A DNA stretch of 64,000 nucleotides from the NCBI RefSeq assembly GCF_000756385.1, contig NZ_JNFC01000034.1, positions 62,001 to 126,000 of the forward strand. The letters are read 5' to 3'. The stretch is from Sphingopyxis sp. LC363 (GTDB lineage: Bacteria > Pseudomonadota > Alphaproteobacteria > Sphingomonadales > Sphingomonadaceae). The stretch's first letter is position 1. Each line of letters begins with the position of its first letter. Shown here piece by piece: positions 17,814-26,647 of this stretch. Under the pieces are notes generated by a model that did not search any database, was not told the DNA's origin, and worked only from the letters and a program-made list of their open reading frames with translations. A program made the position numbers and the translations under genes.

Positions 17814-18860
17814 TTAGGCGAGGTGCGGCGTGGCGACCGTGTCCACCGCCGGCACCGACGGTAGGAACGTCAGCGCCTTCACGAACTGCGCGGTGCAATT
17901 GGGCCAACTGTAGCGCGCGCCGAGCGCCGCTGCGTCCTTCCGGTCGCATAGCAGCGCGGTGTCGATCGCGCGGCCCAGGTCCTCGTCGAGCGCGCCGGCT
18001 CCGTCGCGCACGATGTCGCCTGGACCGGGTACCGGATAGGCGGCGACGGGGGTGCCGCAGCTCAGCGCCTCGATGACCACCAACCCGAAGGTGTCGGTGC
18101 GGCTGGGAAAGACGAAGACATCGGCGCCGGCATAGGCCGCCGCCAGCATGTCACCGCCCAGTTTGCCGAGGAACAGCGCGTCGGGATGCCGCGCCTTGAG
18201 TTCGGCGAGCGCAGGCCCTTCGCCGACGACCACCTTGGAGCCCGGCCGATCGCTGTCGAGGAAAGCGCCGATATTCTTTTCCACCGCGACGCGGCCAACA
18301 TAAAGCTGGATCGGCCGCGCGAGTCCGGCATAGGCCGGATGCGGCGCGCGGTCGGGGCGGAACAGCTTGTGATCGACACCGCGCTCCCACATCATCGTCT
18401 GGCCGAGACCCTGCCCGGCGAGTTCGCGCGCAAGGCTGCGCGTCGCGACCATGATGTGCCGCGCCGGGCGGTGGAACCAGCGGATGAAGCGCCAGACGAG
18501 CGCCGGTGAGACGGGCAGGCGCGCCGCGACATATTCGGGGAAGCGCGTGTGATAGGCGGTGGTGAAGGGAAAGTCGTTCTGCAGGCACCAGCGCCGTGCG
18601 GCGAGGCCGAGCGGCCCCTCGGTCGAGATGTGGATCGCCTGCGGGGAAAAGGCACGGATGCGGCGTCCTACCGCGCGCCGCCCGGCGAATGCGAGGCGGA
18701 TCTCGGGGTAGGAAGGGCAGGGAGCCGAACGGAAGAGATCGGGCGAGATCACCCCAACCTCATGCCCCACCGAGCGCAATTCACCGATCGTTGCCTGCAG
18801 CGTGCGGACGACGCCGTTGACCTGCGGCTCCCACGCGTCGGTGACGATCAGGATCCTCAT
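17814..18860 (-). CDS. GT4-family glycosyltransferase
   Basis: 348 residues. The N-terminal domain opens MRILIVTDAWEPQVNGVVRT, the typical MgtA / SQD2-like GT4 start. The C-terminal Rossmann domain has IQLYVGRVAVEKNI and the donor-binding EX7E-like FPSRTDTFGLVVIEALSCGTPVAAY. Such enzymes transfer mannose, glucose or sulfoquinovose to lipids. Its ATG overlaps the phosphoesterase stop by 4 bases (ATGA), so the two are translationally coupled and probably act together in envelope lipid modification. Confidence 0.88.
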   Translation of the reverse strand: MRILIVTDAWEPQVNGVVRTLQATIGELRSVGHEVGVISPDLFRSAPCPSYPEIRLAFAGRRAVGRRIRAFSPQAIHISTEGPLGLAARRWCLQNDFPFTTAYHTRFPEYVAARLPVSPALVWRFIRWFHRPARHIMVATRSLARELAGQGLGQTMMWERGVDHKLFRPDRAPHPAYAGLARPIQLYVGRVAVEKNIGAFLDSDRPGSKVVVGEGPALAELKARHPDALFLGKLGGDMLAAAYAGADVFVFPSRTDTFGLVVIEALSCGTPVAAYPVPGPGDIVRDGAGALDEDLGRAIDTALLCDRKDAAALGARYSWPNCTAQFVKALTFLPSVPAVDTVATPHLA

Positions 18861-19729
18861 GCGGCGGCGGGCAACGCGAGCTTCGTCGGGACGCTCCGCG
18901 CCGCGACCTCCTCGGCCCAGTGCAGGATTTCCATCGTTCCGTCATGATGCTCGACCAGCGCGGTGCAGCCCTCGACCCAGTCGCCGTCGTTATAATATTC
19001 GGTGCCCTCGATCTCGCGCATCTCGGCGCTGTGGATGTGACCGCACACCACGCCATCGACCCCGCGCGAGCGCGCGGCGTGGGCGACGACTTCCTCATAG
19101 CGGCCGATGAACTGGACCGCATTCTTGACCTTGTGCTTGGCGACCATCGACAGCGACCAATAGGGCAGGCCGAGCTTGCCACGGACCCAGTTGACCACGA
19201 CATTGCATTTCATCAGCGCGGTGTAGGCGGCGTCGCCGACGAAGGCGAGCCAGCGGTGCGCGAGCATCACGGCATCGAATTCATCGCCATGGACGATGAG
19301 CAATTTGCGGCCGTCGGCGGTTTCGTGGATCGCCTCGCGGCGGATCTCGACCCCGCCGAAATCGAAGCCGTCGAATGGGCGGACCATCTCGTCATGGTTG
19401 CCGGGGACATAGACGACGCGCGTGCCGCGCTTCGCGCGCTTGAGCACGCGCCACACGACGTCATTATGCTCGGGGGGCCAGAAGTGGCGCTTCTTGAGCC
19501 GCCAGCCGTCGATGATGTCGCCGACGAGATAGAGCGTCTCGCAATCGACATGGTCGAAGAAATCGATCAGCAGCGGCGCGTTGCAGCCGCGCGTGCCGAG
19601 GTGGATGTCGCTGACCCATATGGTGCGATAGCTGCGGCGTTCGCCGATCACGCGCTCGGGAATATGCGGATCGGTCGTGAACGGGTCGGGAAACCGGGCG
19701 GGGATCGGCAGGGTCGAAATCGAGGCCAT
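18857..19729 (-). CDS. Metallophosphoesterase related to UDP-2,3-diacylglucosamine hydrolase (LpxH-like)
   Basis: 290 residues with all calcineurin-like motifs: DIHLG (Asp41, His43), GDIIDGW (Asp71), GNHDE (Asn111, His112), VHGDEFD and GHIHSAEM. An N-terminal ~35 residues rich in proline and a long C-terminus separate it from short LpxH. Related proteins are annotated UDP-2,3-diacylglucosamine diphosphatase. ATG 19729 is chosen over 19762 because homology starts soon after. It is coupled to the GT4 gene by an ATGA overlap. Confidence 0.85.
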   Translation of the reverse strand: MASISTLPIPARFPDPFTTDPHIPERVIGERRSYRTIWVSDIHLGTRGCNAPLLIDFFDHVDCETLYLVGDIIDGWRLKKRHFWPPEHNDVVWRVLKRAKRGTRVVYVPGNHDEMVRPFDGFDFGGVEIRREAIHETADGRKLLIVHGDEFDAVMLAHRWLAFVGDAAYTALMKCNVVVNWVRGKLGLPYWSLSMVAKHKVKNAVQFIGRYEEVVAHAARSRGVDGVVCGHIHSAEMREIEGTEYYNDGDWVEGCTALVEHHDGTMEILHWAEEVAARSVPTKLALPAAA

Positions 19730-19880
19730 GTCGTGCTCCGTAAACAGCTTTTGGCTGCCCACGGCCTAGACAGGAGTTTTGTTACAGCGCGCGATTCAAA
19801 CTCGCGACAGTTTGAAGAAAGTTTGAAGGCGCTTTGGTGACGTTGCCTATTTGACACATATGCGATTAACCATGATCCAA

Positions 19881-21314
19881 TCAGGTTGGCCGAATCACCA
19901 AATTTCTGATTTCGCTCATATCTTCCATGGCAAAGCGGATCCCTTCGCGGCCCAGACCGCTGTCCTTGACCCCGCCATAGGGCATATTGTCGACGCGGTA
20001 GGAGGAGACGTCGTTCACGACAATGCCGCCGACGTCGAGACGATCCCACGCCTCGAGTATCTTGTGGATGTCGCGCGTGAAGATGCCCGCCTGCAGTCCG
20101 AACTTGCTGTCGTTGATCTCGGCAAGCGCTTCATCCCAGTCGGTGAATTTCGACAGGATCGCGACGGGGCCGAACGCTTCTTCGCGATACGCCTTGGCGC
20201 TGCGGTCGACGTCTTCGAGCAAGGTGGCCTCGAGCATCGCGCCTTCGCGCTTGCCGCCGACGAGCAGCTTTGCGCCATTCGCGACCGCTTCCTCGATCCA
20301 CCCGTCCAATCGCGCGGCTTCCTTTTCGGAGATCATCGGACCGATGAAGGTCTTGCGATCCTTGGGATCTCCCGCGACCAGCGTTTTGGTCTTTGCGACG
20401 AGCATGTCGCGGAACTTGTCGTAGATGTCGGCGTGGATGATGATCCGCTGCACCCCGATGCACGACTGGCCCGATTGATAGAAGGCGCCGAAGATGATCC
20501 GCGCGAGCGCATGATCAAAATCGGCATCCTTGTCGACGATGACCGCGGCGTTGCCGCCGAGTTCGAGCACGACCTTCTTCTTGCCCGCCTTGGCCTTCAG
20601 ATCCCAGCCCACGCCCGGCGAGCCGGTGAAGGAGAGCAGTTTCAGCCGCTCGTCGGTGGTGAACAGGTCGGCGCCGTCGCGCGTCGCGGGCAGGATGCTG
20701 AACGCGCCTTCGGGCAGGATGTCGCATTCGGCGAGCACCTCGCCCATGATGATCGCACCGAGCGGCGTCAGCGATGCCGGCTTCATCACGAACGGACAAC
20801 CCATCGCGATCGCCGGCGCGATCTTGTGCGCCGCGAGATTGAGCGGGAAGTTGAACGGCGAGATGAAGCTGCACGGCCCGATCGGCACGCGCTTCCACAT
20901 CCCCATATAGCCCTTGGCGCGCGCCGAAATGTCGAGCGGCTGGACCTCGCCATAGTTGCGCGTCGCTTCCTCGGCGGCGATGCGGAAGGTGTCGATCAGG
21001 CGGGTTACTTCGCCTTCCGAATCGGCGATCGGCTTGCCTGCCTCGACGCACAGCGCGTAGGCGAGCTCGTCGAACCGCTCCTGAAAGCGCGCGACGCAAT
21101 GGGTAAGGACATCGCGCTTTTCGAAACTCGCGAGCCGCGCCATCGGTTCGGCAGCACGCACAGCGCCCGCGATCGCCGCGTCGATAATGTCAGGGGTCGC
21201 GAGCGCGGTGCGGAAAGCAACCTCGCCGGTGAACTTGTCGATCACCTCGAGGTCGGTGTTCGGCTGCGCCGCCTTGTTGTTGAGATAGAGCGGGTAGACG
21301 TCCTTGAGTTTCAT
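19881..21314 (-). CDS. NAD(P)-dependent aldehyde dehydrogenase
   Basis: 477 residues. The active-site glutamate is in VVLELGGNAA and the catalytic cysteine in FYQSGQSCIGVQRI; cofactor motifs SPFNFPLNLAAHKIAPA and FTGSPGVGW are clear, as is YGGVKDSGLGREG near the end. It follows the thiamine-diphosphate enzyme on the same strand, separated only by a palindromic repeat pair. The coupling suggests the aldehyde is made or used by that partner, for example a decarboxylation product. Resembles lactaldehyde or glyceraldehyde-3-phosphate-type dehydrogenases; substrate not resolvable. Confidence 0.9.
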   Translation of the reverse strand: MKLKDVYPLYLNNKAAQPNTDLEVIDKFTGEVAFRTALATPDIIDAAIAGAVRAAEPMARLASFEKRDVLTHCVARFQERFDELAYALCVEAGKPIADSEGEVTRLIDTFRIAAEEATRNYGEVQPLDISARAKGYMGMWKRVPIGPCSFISPFNFPLNLAAHKIAPAIAMGCPFVMKPASLTPLGAIIMGEVLAECDILPEGAFSILPATRDGADLFTTDERLKLLSFTGSPGVGWDLKAKAGKKKVVLELGGNAAVIVDKDADFDHALARIIFGAFYQSGQSCIGVQRIIIHADIYDKFRDMLVAKTKTLVAGDPKDRKTFIGPMISEKEAARLDGWIEEAVANGAKLLVGGKREGAMLEATLLEDVDRSAKAYREEAFGPVAILSKFTDWDEALAEINDSKFGLQAGIFTRDIHKILEAWDRLDVGGIVVNDVSSYRVDNMPYGGVKDSGLGREGIRFAMEDMSEIRNLVIRPT

Positions 21315-21325
21315 TCAGCTTCTCC

Positions 21326-21441
21326 CCCCTCCCGCCTGTGGGAGGGGTTGGGGGTGGGTCAGCGGCGGTGAAGTATCTCACCCCGCTGCGACTAGCGAGC
21401 AAGCTCGCAAGTCTCGCTGCCCCTCCCGCAAGCGGGAGGGG
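21326..21441. repeat. Pair of GC-rich palindromic repeats between the TPP enzyme and aldehyde dehydrogenase genes
   Basis: Two 22-base near-palindromes of the CCCCTCCC...GGGAGGGG kind, at 21326-21347 (followed by TTGGGGGTGGG) and 21420-21441. The second ends 8 bases before the stop of the TPP gene. Between them is another short hairpin, GCGAGCAAGCTCGC. They fill the whole intercistronic space of an apparent two-gene operon. The same repeat kind occurs at 31.6, 56.2, 56.6, 58.1 and 58.8 kb. Confidence 0.75.
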
Positions 21442-21449
21442 GTGAGGAA

Positions 21450-23096
21450 TTACAGCTCCTTCGACAGCCTCTTGATGTCATTATTCAAAATCTGATCATT
21501 CTCCGAATAATCGACCGGGCAGTCGATCAGGTGGACGCCCGGCGTATCGCGGCAATGCGCGAGCAGTTCCTTGAGGTGCGCCGCGCTTTCGACGCGGTGC
21601 CCTTTGGCCCCATAGCTTTCGGCATATTTGACGAAATCGGGGTTGCCATAGGTCAGGCCCCAATCCTTGAAGCCCATATTCGCCTGTTTCCAGCGGATCA
21701 TGCCATAGCTGTTGTCGTTCAAAATCAGCACGGTGATGTTGAGGCCGAGGCGCACCGCGGTCTCCATCTCCTGACTGTTCATCATGAAGCCGCCGTCGCC
21801 GCAGATCGCCATGACCTTGCGCTCCGGATAGAGCATCGCCGACATCATCGCGCTCGGTAGCCCTGCGCCCATCGTCGCGAGCGCATTGTCGAGCAGCACC
21901 GTGTTCGGTTTGCACGCGGTATAGCCGCGCGCGAACCAGATCTTGTACACGCCATTGTCGAGGCAGATGATCCCGTCGTCGGGCATCGCGTCGCGGACCG
22001 ACTGCACCAGATGCGGCGGGAAGATCGGGAAGCGCTCATCCTTGGCGAGCGGCGCGGTATGCTCGACCTCGGCCTTGCGATAGGCGAGCAGATGGTCGAA
22101 TTTCCAGCCGCCGTTGGGGACGATATCCTCCTTCATCTGCCACACCGCGTTGGCGATGTCGCCGATCACCTCGATATCGGGGAAATAGACGGGGTCGACC
22201 TCGGCGGTCTTGGTCGACACATGGATGACGGTCGGGCCGCCGCGCTGCATGAAGAAGGGCGGCTTTTCGATCACGTCGTGGCCGAGGTTGACGATGCAGT
22301 CCGACGCCTCGACCGCGCGGTGGACGAAATCGCCCGAAGACAGCGCCGCGCAGCCGAGGAATTTCGGATGCCGCTCGTCGATCACGCCCTTGCCGAGCTG
22401 GGTTGTCAGGAATGGAATGCCGGTCTTCTCGATGAATTGCAGCAGCATGCGGCTCGTCATCGTCCGGTTCGCGCCCGCGCCGATCACGAGCACCGGCGAC
22501 TTCGCATTCTCGAGCGCCTTCACCGCCTCGCGGATCGATTTGCTATCGGCGTTCGGACGGCGCGAATGGCTGCGCTTCAGCGGCGTCGAATCGGTATGTT
22601 CGTCGGCGATATCCTCGGGCAGCTCGATATGAACGGCGCCGGGCTTTTCCTCTTCGGCGAGGCGGAAGGCCTCGCGGACGCGGCTCGGGATATTGTCCGA
22701 CGAGGCCATCTGGTGCGTATATTTGGTGATCGGCCCCATCATCGCGACGACGTCGAGGATCTGGAAGCGGCCCTGCTTCGACTTCTTGATCGGCTTCTGG
22801 CCGGTGATCATCATCATCGGCATGCCGCCGAGCTGAGCGTAAGCGGCCGCGGTGACGAAATTGGTCGCGCCCGGCCCCAATGTCGCGAGGCATACGCCGG
22901 TCTTGCCCGTATGGCGGCCATAGGTCGCGGCCATGAAACCCGCGCCCTGCTCGTGCCGCGTCAGGATCAGCTTGATTGTCTTCGAGCGCGACAGGCTGTC
23001 GAGGAAATCCAGATTCTCCTCGCCCGGAACGCCGAAAATATACTCGACGCCTTCTTCCTCAAGACATTCGATGAACAGGTCGGATGCTTTTTTCAT
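21450..23096 (-). CDS. Acetolactate synthase large-subunit-like thiamine diphosphate enzyme
   Basis: 548 residues with the three TPP-enzyme domains. The N-terminal PYR domain has FGVPGEEN and RHEQGAGFMAATYGR with the catalytic Glu. The middle domain is the usual Rossmann-like part (VLVIGAGANRT). The C-terminal PP domain holds ICGDGGFMMNSQEMETAV with Asn and YG in LNDNSYGMIRW, the Mg-TPP motif. It is close to catabolic AlsS-type or acetolactate synthase homologues without a small subunit. Partner aldehyde dehydrogenase lies downstream. Whether it makes acetolactate or acts on another 2-oxo acid is not shown by the sequence. Confidence 0.88.
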   Translation of the reverse strand: MKKASDLFIECLEEEGVEYIFGVPGEENLDFLDSLSRSKTIKLILTRHEQGAGFMAATYGRHTGKTGVCLATLGPGATNFVTAAAYAQLGGMPMMMITGQKPIKKSKQGRFQILDVVAMMGPITKYTHQMASSDNIPSRVREAFRLAEEEKPGAVHIELPEDIADEHTDSTPLKRSHSRRPNADSKSIREAVKALENAKSPVLVIGAGANRTMTSRMLLQFIEKTGIPFLTTQLGKGVIDERHPKFLGCAALSSGDFVHRAVEASDCIVNLGHDVIEKPPFFMQRGGPTVIHVSTKTAEVDPVYFPDIEVIGDIANAVWQMKEDIVPNGGWKFDHLLAYRKAEVEHTAPLAKDERFPIFPPHLVQSVRDAMPDDGIICLDNGVYKIWFARGYTACKPNTVLLDNALATMGAGLPSAMMSAMLYPERKVMAICGDGGFMMNSQEMETAVRLGLNITVLILNDNSYGMIRWKQANMGFKDWGLTYGNPDFVKYAESYGAKGHRVESAAHLKELLAHCRDTPGVHLIDCPVDYSENDQILNNDIKRLSKEL

Positions 23097-23277
23097 ATGC
23101 CAGTCGCCCCCTCAGCCGCGCATCGAACCGATGCGGCCTCAAATCATGCCGGCGACCTTCAGCATATATGTCGATACAGCGGCTCTCGTCATAGGTCGCG
23201 AGTCCCTGCTGTATCGGGAAGGATTTGTAACGAGGGGAAAAGGGGTTGTCACCCGCCCCTGTCGTGCCGAGCCGACG

Positions 23278-25101
23278 CTAGTCGATGTCGAACAGACCCG
23301 CGAGCTGCTCGACCATCGTGCCCCCCAATTGCTCGGCGTCCATGATCGTCACCGCGCGGCTGTAATAGCGCGTGACATCGTGACCGATGCCGATCGCGCA
23401 CAGCTCGACCGGCGAGCGGTTCTCGATCCACTCGATCACCTGGCGCAGATGCTGATCGAGATAGGCGCCGTGGTTGACCGACAGCGTGCTGTCGTCGACC
23501 GGCGCGCCGTCGCTGATCACCATCAATATCCGGCGTTCCTCGGGACGATTGATGATCCGCTGATGCGCCCACATCAATGCCTCGCCGTCGATATTTTCCT
23601 TGAGCAACCCCTCGCGCATCATCAGCCCCAAGGACTTGCGCGCGCGGCGATAGGGTTCGTCGGCGGGTTTGTAGATGATGTGACGGAGGTCGTTGAGGCG
23701 GCCGGGGTGGGCGGGACGACCCGCGGCGAGCCAGTCTTCGCGGCTCTGCCCGCCCTTCCACGTCCGCGTCGTGAAGCCGAGGATTTCGGTCTTCACGCCG
23801 CAGCGTTCGAGCGTGCGCGCAAGGATGTCGGCGCTGATCGCGGCGATGCTGATCGGGCGGCCGCGCATCGAGCCGCTGTTATCGATAAGCAAGGTCACGA
23901 CGGTATCGCGAAAGTCGGTGTCCCGCTCGATCTTGTAGGAGAGCGACTGGCCGGGCGAGACGATCACGCGCGCAAGCCGTGCGGCGTCGAGCTGCCCTTC
24001 CTCCTGATCGAAATCCCACGCGCGGTTCTGCTGCGCCATCAACCGTCGCTGGAGCCGGTTCGCGAGCTTGGTCACCGCGCCCTGCAGATGCGTCATCTGC
24101 TGATCGAGATAGGCGCGCAGGCGGGTGAGTTCGTCGGCATCGCACAGCTCGGTCGCCGCGATAATCTCGTCATGCTTTTCGGTGAAGCGCAGATAGTTGA
24201 AATCGGGGATGTCGCTCGGCAGGCGGTTGGGACGCACGGGCAGCATGCCCTCGTCGCCTTCGCCGCCCATTTCGGGTTCGCCGTCGGCTTCCATTTCCTG
24301 TGCATCGGGGTCGCTGTCGCCGTCGTCGGCCTGATCGCCCGCCATTTCGGCGCGCGCATCGACCTGCGATTCGCCGGCACCGCCGTCTTCGCTTTCCTGT
24401 TCTTCCTGACTCTCTTCGGCTTCGCTCTCGTCCTGCTCGCCGCCGTCCTCGCTGCCTTCTTCCAGCGGCTCGTCGCTGTGGATCAGGTCGAGGTGGCGGA
24501 GTGCAAGCTTCGCCGTTTCTGCAAAGGCCGCCTGATCGTCGAGCTGCATCGACAGCGCGGTGAGGTCGCCGCCCGCTTCCTGGGTGATCCACTCGCGCAC
24601 CAGCGACAGGCCGGTTTCGGTGCCCTGCGGCGCCTGCTCGCCGGTCAGCGCTTCGCGCAGCATCAGTTCGAGCGCGCTCGAGATCGGCACGTCCTCTCGG
24701 TTCTGCGCGCGGCTGATCGGGTCGCTGCGCATCCGCATCATCAGGCTGGCGGCCAGATTGCCGCGCATCCCGTCCATGTGGCGCGCCCCCAATGCCTCGA
24801 TCCGCGCGCGTTCCATCGCGTCGAATGCTGCGGCCGCAATTGGCTCGGCGGGGCGCGCGGCATTGTGGATCTTGTCGCTGTGGTGCTTCATCCGCAAAGC
24901 GTAAGAGTCGGCAAAGCCGCGTGCTTCGGCGACCTGATCGGCGGGCAGCGTGCGCGACGGGGTCGGCACCTTGATCGCCTTGCCGACCTGTGCCGGCGCG
25001 TCTGCGGTGAAACCGACCTCGACCTCGGCATCGCGCGTCACCGCGCGCGCGACGCTCGACAGCGCGGCCTTGAAATCGTCGAGGGGAGAGGAAGCGGACA
25101 T
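23278..25101 (-). CDS. cobT: Cobaltochelatase CobT subunit-like protein
   Basis: 607 residues in the CobT layout: an N-terminal helical region, an acidic linker at about 210-290 dominated by Glu, Asp and Gly, then a VWA domain with the MIDAS motif DNSGS at 407-411 ([12 protein letters not shown]) and [10 protein letters not shown]. With CobS it forms the AAA+/VWA motor of aerobic cobaltochelatase that drives Co insertion by CobN. No cobN or other cobalamin genes are in the window. Its partner cobS lies 2.7 kb away, separated by genes on both strands. Confidence 0.93.
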   Translation of the reverse strand: MSASSPLDDFKAALSSVARAVTRDAEVEVGFTADAPAQVGKAIKVPTPSRTLPADQVAEARGFADSYALRMKHHSDKIHNAARPAEPIAAAAFDAMERARIEALGARHMDGMRGNLAASLMMRMRSDPISRAQNREDVPISSALELMLREALTGEQAPQGTETGLSLVREWITQEAGGDLTALSMQLDDQAAFAETAKLALRHLDLIHSDEPLEEGSEDGGEQDESEAEESQEEQESEDGGAGESQVDARAEMAGDQADDGDSDPDAQEMEADGEPEMGGEGDEGMLPVRPNRLPSDIPDFNYLRFTEKHDEIIAATELCDADELTRLRAYLDQQMTHLQGAVTKLANRLQRRLMAQQNRAWDFDQEEGQLDAARLARVIVSPGQSLSYKIERDTDFRDTVVTLLIDNSGSMRGRPISIAAISADILARTLERCGVKTEILGFTTRTWKGGQSREDWLAAGRPAHPGRLNDLRHIIYKPADEPYRRARKSLGLMMREGLLKENIDGEALMWAHQRIINRPEERRILMVISDGAPVDDSTLSVNHGAYLDQHLRQVIEWIENRSPVELCAIGIGHDVTRYYSRAVTIMDAEQLGGTMVEQLAGLFDID

Positions 25102-25150
25102 CGAGTCGGCTCTAACCAGCTTTTCGGAATGAAGAAAGGGCTACTCCAAT

Positions 25151-25228
25151 CGTCACCCCGGACTTGATCCGGGGTCTGCCTTCTTCCGCTTCAAGACAGG
25201 CGGATCCCGGGTCAAGCCCGGGATGACG
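25151..25228. repeat. Inverted pair of CCCCGGACTTGATCCGGGG-type palindromes upstream of cobT
   Basis: GTCACCCCGGACTTGATCC at 25152-25170 starts one unit; a degenerate inverted unit, GGATCCCGGGTCAAGCCCGG, ends with GATGACG at 25228. Each is itself palindromic and the pair can fold into a long hairpin with a loop of about 18 bases. It lies 50 bases from the cobT start, in the 197-base gap between the divergent cobT and MFS genes. A second copy of the pair is at 54822-54884. Confidence 0.75.
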
Positions 25229-25298
25229 AAAGGGGAGGTAGGGGCCGCGATAGCCAAGCTCGCTTGACGCAAACGGAAGGCAGGCGCATCGCCGCGAC

Positions 25299-26516
25299 AT
25301 GAGCTCCCCCCAACTCTCCCCCATGAAGCGCCCGTGGATCGTTATCGCCTGCGCCGCCTTCATCGTCACGCTCGCGATGGGCGTGCGTCAGTCGTTCGGC
25401 CTGTTTCTGCCGCAGATGAGCGTCGATATCGGCATCAGCCGCTCCGACTTCGGGCTCGCGATGGCGCTCCAGAACCTGCTCTTCGGCCTCGTGCAGCCGT
25501 TTGTCGGCGCGCTCGCCGACAAGCATGGCGCGGGGCGCGTCGTCTTTTTCGGCGCGCTGCTTTATGCGCTCGGGCTGATCGGCGCCGCCTTCGCGACCGA
25601 CGCGATCGGGCTGCATATCAGCTTCGGTATCTTCATCGGCATGGCGCAGTCGGCAACCACCTTCGTCGTCGTTTTGGGGGCGGTCGGCCGCGTCGTCAGC
25701 CCGGAAAAGCGCAGCGGCGCCTTCGGCATCGTCACCGCGGGCGGGTCGCTCGGCCAGTTCCTCGTCGTGCCGCTCGCGTCGATGCTGCTCGGCGATGTCG
25801 GCTATCATCAGACGCTCTGGATCATGGCCGGGCTCGTCGCGCTGTGCGGACTGCTCGCGATCGGCGTTGCGGGGCGCACCGACACGCCGGGAACGCTGCA
25901 GGCGGAGGAGCAAAGCGCGCGTGACGCGCTCCGCGAAGCCGCGACCCACCGCGGCTATTGGCTGCTCAACGCGGGCTTCTTCGTCTGCGGCTTCCACATC
26001 GCCTTCATCGCGACGCATCTCCCCGCCTATCTCGACGACAAGGGGCTGGGGATCGAGATCGGGGCGCAGGTGCTTGCGCTCGTCGGCCTGTTCAACATCC
26101 TCGGCTCCTATGTCTTCGGCCGTGCGGGCGATCTCTTGCGACAGAAATATGTGCTCTCGGCGCTCTATACCGCGCGCTCGGCGGTGATTGCGCTCTTCCT
26201 ATTCCTGCCATTGAGCCATGCCAGCGCGCTGGTGTTCGCAGGCGCGATGGGCTTCCTCTGGCTTGGCACCGTGCCGCTCACCAGCGGGATCGTGGGGCGC
26301 ATTTTCGGCATACGCTATCTCTCGATGCTCTACGGCATCGTCTTTTTGAGCCACCAGCTCGGCAGCTTCTTCGGCGCGTGGATGGCGGGGCTGATCTTCG
26401 ACGCGACCGGCAGCTACAATATCGCGTGGGGCTTCTCGATCGCGCTCGGGCTGCTCGCGGGGCTCGTCCACCTGCCGATCGCCGACGCGCCGGTCAAACG
26501 GCTGCAATCGGCATGA
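25299..26516 (+). CDS. Major facilitator superfamily transporter
   Basis: 405 residues with about 12 predicted membrane segments. It opens KRPWIVIACAAFIVTLAMGVRQSFGLFLPQMS, a feature of the monocarboxylate/OFA-like MFS subgroup. The loop 2-3 motif appears as GALADKHGAGRVVFFG and the mid-protein cytoplasmic loop is short. Substrates of this subgroup include oxalate, formate and other small acids; this one is unknown. Its stop overlaps the start of a 43-residue membrane protein (ATGA). Confidence 0.9.
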   Translation: MSSPQLSPMKRPWIVIACAAFIVTLAMGVRQSFGLFLPQMSVDIGISRSDFGLAMALQNLLFGLVQPFVGALADKHGAGRVVFFGALLYALGLIGAAFATDAIGLHISFGIFIGMAQSATTFVVVLGAVGRVVSPEKRSGAFGIVTAGGSLGQFLVVPLASMLLGDVGYHQTLWIMAGLVALCGLLAIGVAGRTDTPGTLQAEEQSARDALREAATHRGYWLLNAGFFVCGFHIAFIATHLPAYLDDKGLGIEIGAQVLALVGLFNILGSYVFGRAGDLLRQKYVLSALYTARSAVIALFLFLPLSHASALVFAGAMGFLWLGTVPLTSGIVGRIFGIRYLSMLYGIVFLSHQLGSFFGAWMAGLIFDATGSYNIAWGFSIALGLLAGLVHLPIADAPVKRLQSA

Positions 26517-26644
26517 AGCTCGCGCGGCAGGACTGGATCGCGCTCGCGCTGTTCGTCGCTGTCGCGCTCGGCGGGCTGTGGCTCTGGACCGGCGAGGGAC
26601 CGGTCGTCTGGCTCACCAACTTCGCAATCATGTGCGGTTTCTAG
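26513..26644 (+). CDS. 43-residue membrane microprotein coupled to the MFS transporter
   Basis: MKLARQDWIALALFVAVA starts a single hydrophobic helix (about residues 9-26), followed by GEGPVVWLTNFAIMCGF with a second, weaker hydrophobic stretch. The ATG overlaps the TGA of the MFS gene in ATGA, the mark of translational coupling. It ends 3 bases before the stop of the convergent lipoprotein hydrolase. I know no family; a small subunit or stabiliser of the transporter is one reading. Below the size of common ORF cut-offs, so easily missed. Confidence 0.6.
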   Translation: MKLARQDWIALALFVAVALGGLWLWTGEGPVVWLTNFAIMCGF

Positions 26645-26647
26645 CCG

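Noticed and set aside
21320-21447. GC-rich inverted repeats first considered as a rho-independent terminator
   Set aside because: The same sequence recurs in several unrelated places, twice inside coding frames, so it is a repeat element rather than a terminator.
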